This document shows, in pieces, positions 7,947 through 12,566 of a stretch of 14,324 nt of DNA. Below the pieces are notes generated by a model. It was not told the origin of the DNA. It saw only the letters and a list, made by a program, of their open reading frames with translations, and ran no database searches. Both the position numbers and the translations under genes were made by a program. The stretch is from the NCBI GenBank assembly GCA_035498715.1, contig DATJZV010000140.1, forward strand, positions 1 through 14,324. The letters are read 5' to 3'. The stretch comes from DASPSR01 sp035498715. GTDB lineage: Bacteria; Nitrospirota; UBA9217. Every line of letters begins with the position of its first letter. The first letter of the stretch is position 1.

Positions 7947-9302
7947 CTATCGTGCCCCTCTTCCGAATAGCATGACCTTTATCGTTTCGATAACGATCAG
8001 CACATCGAGAAAGAACGAAACATTCTTTATGTAATAGAGATCATGCCTTAATTTTTCGACGGCATCCTCAACCGAAGCGCCGTAAGGGTACCGGATTTGT
8101 GCCCACCCTGTTACTCCCGGCTTCACAAAGTGTCTCTCGGAATAATAGGGGATGCACTTCTTCAGCTCACTGACGAACTCCGGACGTTCAGGTCTCGGGC
8201 CGATGAAGCTCATTTGACCTATGAGCACATTATAGAGCTGCGGCAGTTCGTCGATCCTGGTCTTTCGGAGCAATTTTCCGAACCTCGTGACCCGGGCATC
8301 ATTCTTCTGTGCCCAGACAGCTCCGGTGTCGTTCTCGGCGTCCTGACGCATAGTCCTGAACTTATAGAGAAGGAACGTTTTTTCCAGCTCCCCCACACGC
8401 ACTTGCGTGAAAAAAACAGGCCCCCGGGAGTCCACCTTGATTATCAGCGCAACCAGAGGCAAAAAAGGTATCATCAGAATCAGGCCAAGAAGCGAAAATA
8501 CCAGATCGAATATCCTCTTGTGAAACCTCTGAGAAGCGCTCATTTTAAAGCCATTGGAAAAAATAAACCAACTCGGCGTTGTATTTTCTATGAGAAGCTT
8601 TCCCGTCATCTCTTCATAAAACGAAGGCGCATCAATCACCTCGATGCCGCTGAATTTGCAGTTCAGAACATCCTGAACTGGAAAGAACCCTCTCCGTTCG
8701 GAGAGGGACACCACAAGCTTGTGGGCCTGTTTTTCTCTGACCGTCTCCACGAGCCCGTGTCCGTTTCCAACAATGGACTCTGGGGGAACATGAGACGACT
8801 CACCGGTCAGATTGACATAGCCTCTCAGTATGTGCTGATGGTTGGTGGTCGTGATAAGGTCTCCGATCTTCTTCGCGAGAGGGCCGGTCCCGAGCACAAG
8901 GACCCTTCGCGCGAGGCCTGCAGAATTAATCAGGCGCGCATATCCGGCATGCAGCAGAAATTGGAATACACCAAAGAAACCGAGCGAGAGGACAAGCAGC
9001 CCCCTCCCGAGCATCAAAGAAGGGACGCTATAGTACATAGGGGTAAGCGTCAGAAAGGTGACTGTCAGCGCGATGAGAATGCGAACAAAGACCTCTCTTT
9101 TCCTCTGCTGTTTATCAAGATCATAAAGCTCCAAAAGATAGGAGGAAAACACGGCGAACAGCGCAAACACCATTAACCGCTCCACATCTAATGCGTAGGG
9201 GTATATTTCTTCCAGTGAGCCAAATCTTACAAGGCTTGAGACATGTACTGCGAGGATTGATATCAACGCATCCCCTATCAGCAATGTCAACGGCGATTTC
9301 AT
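7947..9302 (-). CDS. Membrane undecaprenyl-phosphate sugar-1-phosphate transferase (EpsB-like, XrtA/PEP-CTERM locus type)
   Basis: Predicted 451 residues. It transfers a sugar phosphate from a nucleotide sugar to undecaprenyl phosphate, the first step of repeat-unit assembly at the inner membrane. About four N-terminal membrane segments (roughly 3-20, 42-60, 73-92, 99-119) are followed by a Rossmann-like CoA_binding region with LVLGTGPLAKKI (135-146). The catalytic Bac_transf domain starts at SQRFHKRIFDLVFSLLG with a membrane hairpin (267-289). It contains KFRTMRQDAE (314-323), RKTRIDELPQLYNVL (346-360), SFIGPRPERPEF (365-376) and PGVTGWAQIRYPYG (395-408), the last typical of the EpsB/TIGR03013 group. 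The start at 9302 is preceded by AAAGG about 10 nt upstream. It is the first gene after the non-coding leader. The sugar specificity cannot be read from the sequence. Confidence 0.93.
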   Translation of the reverse strand: MKSPLTLLIGDALISILAVHVSSLVRFGSLEEIYPYALDVERLMVFALFAVFSSYLLELYDLDKQQRKREVFVRILIALTVTFLTLTPMYYSVPSLMLGRGLLVLSLGFFGVFQFLLHAGYARLINSAGLARRVLVLGTGPLAKKIGDLITTTNHQHILRGYVNLTGESSHVPPESIVGNGHGLVETVREKQAHKLVVSLSERRGFFPVQDVLNCKFSGIEVIDAPSFYEEMTGKLLIENTTPSWFIFSNGFKMSASQRFHKRIFDLVFSLLGLILMIPFLPLVALIIKVDSRGPVFFTQVRVGELEKTFLLYKFRTMRQDAENDTGAVWAQKNDARVTRFGKLLRKTRIDELPQLYNVLIGQMSFIGPRPERPEFVSELKKCIPYYSERHFVKPGVTGWAQIRYPYGASVEDAVEKLRHDLYYIKNVSFFLDVLIVIETIKVMLFGRGAR

Positions 9303-9342
9303 CTTATGCTAACCTTTCCCGCATTGTATTAAATATGCATCC

Positions 9343-9376
9343 GAAGCGGTTAGTGCTTCCTTCAGTGCTATGAAGG
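9343..9376 (-). other. Two small overlapping hairpins in the leader
   Basis: CCTTCA/TGAAGG (9359-9376, 6-bp stem, 6-nt loop) abuts GAAGC/GCTTC (9343-9359, 5-bp stem, 7-nt loop). They share base 9359, so both full stems cannot form together. No U tract follows, so neither is a terminator. They lie between the ops-like element and the start codon. Function unknown. Confidence 0.35.
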
Positions 9377-9401
9377 CCATCAAGAGCGCCACGGGTGAGT
9401 A

Positions 9402-9417
9402 CCACAACTACCGCCCC
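9402..9417 (-). promoter_or_regulatory. ops-like element (GGCGGTAG core) for a NusG/RfaH-type factor
   Basis: The coding strand reads GGGGCGGTAGTTGTGG. Its core GGCGGTAG (9415-9408) equals the first eight bases of the enterobacterial ops element (GGCGGTAGCGTG), which recruits RfaH to paused RNA polymerase. The next bases differ (TTGTG instead of CGTG). The orientation is right for the operon, and the element lies 105 nt before the first codon. The heptamer GTACTCA flanks it directly on both sides (9424-9418 and 9402-9396). The gene immediately upstream encodes a NusG paralogue. Recognition by that protein is inferred from context. Confidence 0.5.
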
Positions 9418-9443
9418 TGAGTACGACCGTGACTAAAAATCGT

Positions 9444-9471
9444 AAAAAAATACCGGAGAATCGGAGTCCGG
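9444..9471 (-). terminator. Intrinsic terminator in the leader
   Basis: In the minus-strand direction the stem CCGGA/TCCGG (9471-9467 with 9457-9453, 9-nt loop) is followed by TA and seven T residues (9450-9444). The stem is only 5 bp, but it is GC-rich and the T tract is good. It could end transcripts of the receiver-ATPase-antiterminator group or act as a leader attenuator. It lies upstream of the ops-like element, so a factor loaded at that element would not act on it. Confidence 0.55.
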
Positions 9472-9546
9472 GAGGCGTGTTTTTTACAATGCTCCGCCCT
9501 CTCAGTTACAGTGGATTAACTGTTAAGGGCCATAATGCGCTCCTCA

Positions 9547-9574
9547 AATATACAATACGCCGCGCAGTGTTCAA
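9547..9574 (-). promoter_or_regulatory. Candidate sigma70-type promoter for the polysaccharide operon
   Basis: In the minus-strand direction TTGAAC (9574-9569) is 16 bp before TATATT (9552-9547), 4/6 and 5/6 matches to the -35 and -10 consensus. It starts 43 nt after the stop of the antiterminator gene and would give a transcript start near 9540, with a leader of about 240 nt. Pattern match only. Confidence 0.35.
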
Positions 9575-9616
9575 AGAATCCGGTCCGGTGAAACACCCAA
9601 ATGACGCTCAATGCCG

Positions 9617-10240
9617 TTAGACCGGCTCGATGTCATGAACACAGATCTTAACGGCCACACTTCTGCCCAGGAGCTCTATGTTCACCACGAGAAGATCTTC
9701 ATCTTCCCGTTTCGCGAGGACCCCTTCGGCATACTTCAGCGGCCCGCTTTTCACCCTCACCCTCGTTCCCTGTTTCAAGTGGGGATAGATATCGATATCG
9801 TTGCCGCTCTCGATAATGAGCCTCAGCGCGGTAATCTCTTCACGTGCGGCGGGTGTCGGTTTCCCCGGCTCCAGGGCGATAAAGGACACTACGCCCCGCG
9901 TCTTGAGCACCGTGAGAAACGCGCCGGGATAGGAAGGTACCTGCACAAAGATATATCCCGGGAAAAGAGGATATTCGATGAGCTTCCTCCGGTCCTTCCA
10001 TTGGCTGATTCTCTTTACCGAAGGCAGGAACGCTTCAACGTGTTTTCGTTGTAGCTCACTGAAGGCAACAAATTCATGCCGGGGTTTAACATAGACCGCG
10101 TACCAATTCGGCATCACCGTTACGGCGCTCCGTTCTTCGATCATCGTTTCTGAAAAGGGACTATTATGAACAACGGCAAGCTGATCCACTTTGCCATCCT
10201 TTCCTGCACCGGCCGCCGTCGAATGTGACGAGGCCGCCAT
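9617..10240 (-). CDS. NusG-paralogue transcription antiterminator (UpxY/RfaH-like)
   Basis: Predicted 207 residues. The NusG N-terminal domain starts at NWYAVYVKPRHE (45-56) and continues with FLPSVKRISQWKDRR and PLFPGYIFVQVP (91-102), the core that contacts RNA polymerase. A linker leads to a KOW domain (about 155-207) with GTRVRVKSGPLKYAEGVL. This resembles UpxY-type factors that sit at the head of capsule or EPS loci and promote full-length transcription of long operons. The gene ends just before the 314-nt leader with the ops-like element. The first 42 residues are low in complexity and atypical, so the true start may be Met33 (10144) or Met43 (10114); no start has a strong ribosome site. 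It begins 19 nt after the ATPase stop. It is unlikely to be the housekeeping NusG, given the UpxY-like start of the domain and the lack of secE/rplK neighbours. Confidence 0.85.
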   Translation of the reverse strand: MAASSHSTAAGAGKDGKVDQLAVVHNSPFSETMIEERSAVTVMPNWYAVYVKPRHEFVAFSELQRKHVEAFLPSVKRISQWKDRRKLIEYPLFPGYIFVQVPSYPGAFLTVLKTRGVVSFIALEPGKPTPAAREEITALRLIIESGNDIDIYPHLKQGTRVRVKSGPLKYAEGVLAKREDEDLLVVNIELLGRSVAVKICVHDIEPV

Positions 10241-10259
10241 GAAACGTCGCTCAGCCTTT

Positions 10260-11174
10260 TTACTCGCCCTCGAGGCCTAGGGCCTCAAGCAGGGCCGAGC
10301 GGTTAATCGTAATCTTCGGCTCATTCTCATCAAGCTCAGACTCAGGCTGCTTGGAACCCCAGTAGAGCGCTTCAAAATCGAGGTCCTCGACAATGTCTCT
10401 GACCATGGCAGAATCGAGGGTCTTCTTCTCCTCCATAAAAGCCGTCAGCAGAAGATAATCACACATGATGTTCACCAGCCGCGGGATGCCTCTGCAGTAC
10501 TGGAAGATGATATCCACGCAGCCGTCGGAGAACGTCACGGCCTCTCTGTTGCCTGCGACCTCGAGCCGATGAAGTATGTACTCTTCGGTCTCTATTCTGG
10601 TGAGGGGAGAAATACGACAGTTGATGCTGATCCTTTGCCGCAGCTGCCGCAGTCTCGAGAGCGCAAGAAGCTCGCGGAGTTCGGGCTGTCCGACCAAGAT
10701 GATCTGCAGGAGTTTGGCCGTGTCTGTTTCGAGGTTCGACAGCATTCTGATCTCTTCAAGAATATCGGGTTTTAGGTTCTGTGCCTCGTCTATGATAAGC
10801 ACTGAGTTGTTCCCTCTGGCATGCTGCTCGATCAGGAAATCATTGAGCTCATTCAACATGACGACCTTGTCCTTGCCCTTAACATCGAGTCCAAAATCAT
10901 CATTGATCATCGCGATGAGCTGTTCAGAGCTGACTTTGGTGTTGAAGACCCTAGCAAGGTTCACGTTCGCATCGATGCGATTTATGAGATCGCTGATAAG
11001 GGTGGTTTTCCCGGACCCAACTTCCCCGGTAAGAAGAATAAATCCCGCTCTTTCCTTGATCCCGTAATACAGGTAATAGAGCGCCCTCTTATGGGTCCTG
11101 CTCATATACAGAAAATCGGGATTGGGAACTAGTTCGAACGGTTTTGTCTTGAGATTGAAAAATGCTTCGTACAT
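10260..11174 (-). CDS. ExeA-like AAA ATPase of XrtA/PEP-CTERM exopolysaccharide loci
   Basis: Predicted 304 residues from Met at 11174. This start was chosen over a GTG at 11210 because AGAAGG lies 4 nt upstream and MYEAFFNLKTKPFELVPNPDF.. is the usual family beginning. Walker A is GEVGSGKTT (50-58), Walker B VLIIDEAQ (125-132), a sensor-1 region LLQIILVGQPEL (155-166), LRQRIS (178-183) a likely arginine finger, and sensor 2 GIPRLVN (229-235). The fold matches the general-secretion ATPase group (ExeA/GspA, AAA_22) and the subgroup (TIGR03015) found in exosortase-linked EPS loci. Role there unproven: energising assembly or export of surface polymer is inferred. After residue 272 the tail is acidic. 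It sits 123 nt after the receiver gene and 19 nt before the antiterminator. Confidence 0.9.
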   Translation of the reverse strand: MYEAFFNLKTKPFELVPNPDFLYMSRTHKRALYYLYYGIKERAGFILLTGEVGSGKTTLISDLINRIDANVNLARVFNTKVSSEQLIAMINDDFGLDVKGKDKVVMLNELNDFLIEQHARGNNSVLIIDEAQNLKPDILEEIRMLSNLETDTAKLLQIILVGQPELRELLALSRLRQLRQRISINCRISPLTRIETEEYILHRLEVAGNREAVTFSDGCVDIIFQYCRGIPRLVNIMCDYLLLTAFMEEKKTLDSAMVRDIVEDLDFEALYWGSKQPESELDENEPKITINRSALLEALGLEGE

Positions 11175-11274
11175 AGGTCCTTCTTCTTTCCCTATCGATT
11201 TGGCGTACACTGATGCATGATAGCGATCGTTCGACCCCGGGAATGCCCCGCTTTGTGTCTGGCTGTGTTTAACG

Positions 11275-11291
11275 CATAGCGCGCCGCTATG
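11275..11291. other. Perfect 7-bp hairpin between the receiver and ATPase genes
   Basis: CATAGCG and CGCTATG are separated by three bases, 7 bp after the receiver stop codon. No T tract follows on the minus strand, so it is not a standard intrinsic terminator. It could be an mRNA processing or stability hairpin, or an operator. Function not assigned. Confidence 0.5.
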
Positions 11292-11297
11292 TTGTTA

Positions 11298-11672
11298 TTA
11301 TGCCGGATTTTCTCCATCTCCGCGCATCGTTTGATTGACCAGCGTTCTGAACTTATTGTAATCAAGAGGCTTTATCATGCAGTAAGACAACGACTTATCG
11401 AAATGCTCGAGTGTCATCATGAGATCTCTATTTATGTGGTCAGAAAGGATGATGGTCGGGATCCTTGCCTGCTTCAGCTTTTCGAAAAGAAACGCGCCAA
11501 AGGGATAGCTCGTTATTACCAGCCCGAAATCGCTGTAGTTCATCGTCGAGTCGATTTCATGAACATCACAAATGGCATTCGTTCCGTACCCCTCCTTTTC
11601 AAGAATTGCTGAGCAAATACGCGAAAATCCCGCCTCATCAACAATTAGTATCTTTTTCTTCATCGCTTCCAT
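11298..11672 (-). CDS. Degenerate response-regulator receiver-domain protein (no phosphoacceptor Asp)
   Basis: Predicted 124 residues, a stand-alone CheY-like fold. KKILIVDEAGFSR (5-18) supplies the acidic pair as D12 and E13. ILSDH (75-79) gives the conserved Ser/Thr position and CMIKPLD (98-104) the conserved Lys. At the end of beta strand 3 the sequence is GLVITSYPFG (50-59), where Ser55 (or Thr54) stands in for the usual Asp, so ordinary phosphorylation should not occur. There is no output domain. The start may be Met1 (11672) or Met4 (11663); only the latter has a GGAAG-like site, and it is very close. It is the first gene of the minus-strand group upstream of the ATPase and may act as a protein-protein switch in the EPS system (inference). 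Confidence 0.75.
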   Translation of the reverse strand: MEAMKKKILIVDEAGFSRICSAILEKEGYGTNAICDVHEIDSTMNYSDFGLVITSYPFGAFLFEKLKQARIPTIILSDHINRDLMMTLEHFDKSLSYCMIKPLDYNKFRTLVNQTMRGDGENPA

Positions 11673-11765
11673 AATATTGTAGTAGAAGAAGCAAGTTTAA
11701 TGCCTGTCGCAAAGGCGTTTTTTTTCAAAGCAAAAAAAAAGGAATTGGTCAATAAAAGCATGGAG

Positions 11766-11888
11766 TGTTTCCCACGGATACATATATGCAAGAATACCTT
11801 AGTTTTAACTTTGTATACATTGGAAACATGATATAAATATCTTTTTTAATCAATGTATTACGAATAATTGATGTTTCCAAAGGAAACA
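11766..11888. repeat. Cluster of TGTTTCC/GGAAACA sites, including a 7-bp palindrome and a 10-bp inverted repeat
   Basis: The heptamer TGTTTCC or its complement occurs four times: 11766-11772, 11822-11828 (complement), 11872-11878 and 11882-11888 (complement). The last two form a palindrome with a 3-nt centre. In addition TTGGAAACAT (11820-11829) is the exact reverse complement of 11871-11880. The cluster lies about 95-215 bp upstream of the receiver gene start, a plausible operator region for a dimeric regulator. Confidence 0.5.
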
Positions 11889-12511
11889 GTTTTCTTTCTA
11901 ATAATCTTACAAAGAAGGCGTGGTTAATCTTCCCTGCTGTTTGATAATACTTTATTCACATCGTCAATCCCTTCACCAAAGTTTCATTCGCCATCAGCAT
12001 TTTCCATACTTTCAAACAGTTCTTCACGCTACAAAGATTTTCGTACTCATGTATTCATACAGGCTGCTTTCCTCTTCGGGATTGCAGCAATGCCATTTTT
12101 CGAAGGCATGCATTTTGCTTTCTTTCTTATTATTTATAAATTGCTTTTTTGGCTTGTAACCTGATTTTTTCCCTGGTGGTAGACTCTGGCAGAACGGCCA
12201 AATTACTCTCATGAAGAAAATTCCCATAGTTTTTTTAGACATGTAAATGATGTCTTATGTATGGGCAAGTCGCATTTTAGTAGAAGTAGCACCATGTCTG
12301 CGGATTAAAGATACAGGCTCTTTGAATCACTAAACACGCGAAGATCGAGAAGGCAAGCATGAAGGGTCCGATGTATTGGTCACTTCTTCACGTACTTCGT
12401 GGCTTTCAGGGGGGGGAGTTTTCGTTTCGTAACTCATTTACGATATTGTGCTGGAGAAATGGACAATGCCGGCATGAAATGAGCACATGATTGGCAATGT
12501 CATTTATTTCT

Positions 12512-12539
12512 TTGATTATTTAGGCTTTTTGCATAAAAT
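12512..12539 (+). promoter_or_regulatory. Candidate sigma70-type promoter of the RCC1-repeat gene
   Basis: TTGATT (12512-12517) is followed after 16 bp by TAAAAT (12534-12539), 4/6 and 5/6 matches to consensus. It would start transcripts near 12546, leaving a short leader of about 20 nt that contains the GGGAGGG ribosome site (12557-12563). The region is AT-rich, so chance matches are easy. Confidence 0.4.
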
Positions 12540-12566
12540 TTTTAGGTAATAAAATAGGGAGGGATT

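Larger units (their letters stand above)
9303..9616 (-). promoter_or_regulatory. Non-coding leader of the polysaccharide operon
   Basis: These 314 nt lie between the antiterminator gene and the sugar transferase gene, whereas neighbouring genes in the run are only 8-20 nt apart. In the minus-strand direction it holds a promoter-like pair (9574-9547), a 6-bp inverted repeat CAGTTA/TAACTG (9503-9522), an intrinsic terminator (9471-9444), an ops-like element (9417-9402) flanked by direct repeats GTACTCA, and two small hairpins, CCTTCA/TGAAGG (9359-9376) and GAAGC/GCTTC (9343-9359), before the start codon. No convincing coding frame was found in it. The whole looks like a transcription-control leader (inference). 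Confidence 0.6.
11673..12566. other. AT-rich divergent intergenic region without a supported gene
   Basis: These 894 nt separate the minus-strand EPS genes from the plus-strand RCC1-repeat gene and should hold promoters for both directions. It is visibly richer in A+T than the genes, with A9 and T8 runs near 11717-11740 and a G8 run at 12409-12416. It contains a cluster of TGTTTCC/GGAAACA sites (11766-11888) and a small inverted repeat AGACAT/ATGTCT (near 12237-12255). Two short open frames (11920-12159 plus, 12024-12242 minus) lack ribosome sites and recognisable content. No known riboswitch or RNA gene was recognised. Confidence 0.6.

Noticed and set aside
8097..9176. Long plus-strand open frame (359 codons) opposite the sugar transferase gene
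   Set aside because: It is antisense to a gene with clear catalytic motifs, has a basic and low-complexity translation with no recognisable domain, and no ribosome site that stands out. It is a by-product of codon use on the other strand.
9377..9396. Possible sigma54 promoter (TGGC followed by a -12-like element) in the leader
   Set aside because: TGGCGCTCTTGATGG lacks the required GC at -12, and no other GG-N10-GC site with good flanks was found in the leader.
9516..9533. Five-codon leader peptide MALNS on the minus strand with GAGGAG 6 nt upstream
   Set aside because: If the promoter candidate at 9574-9547 is used, the ribosome site falls at or before the transcript start. The peptide has no codon bias suggesting attenuation. 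It would only be made on read-through transcripts.
11701..11725. Plus-strand hairpin GCCT/AGGC followed by G and T8, terminator-like
   Set aside because: The stem is only 4 bp, and there is no plus-strand gene upstream that it would terminate. It may be part of the AT-rich regulatory region.
11920..12242. Two overlapping short open frames in the intergenic region (79 codons plus, 72 codons minus)
   Set aside because: No ribosome sites, no domain-like content, AT-driven composition and mutual overlap on opposite strands.
12241..12566. Possible c-di-GMP (GEMM) riboswitch before the RCC1-repeat gene
   Set aside because: I looked for the conserved core (GCAAACC region, GAAA tetraloop, ACGCAAAGCC) and did not find it. 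The promoter candidate leaves only about 20 nt of leader.
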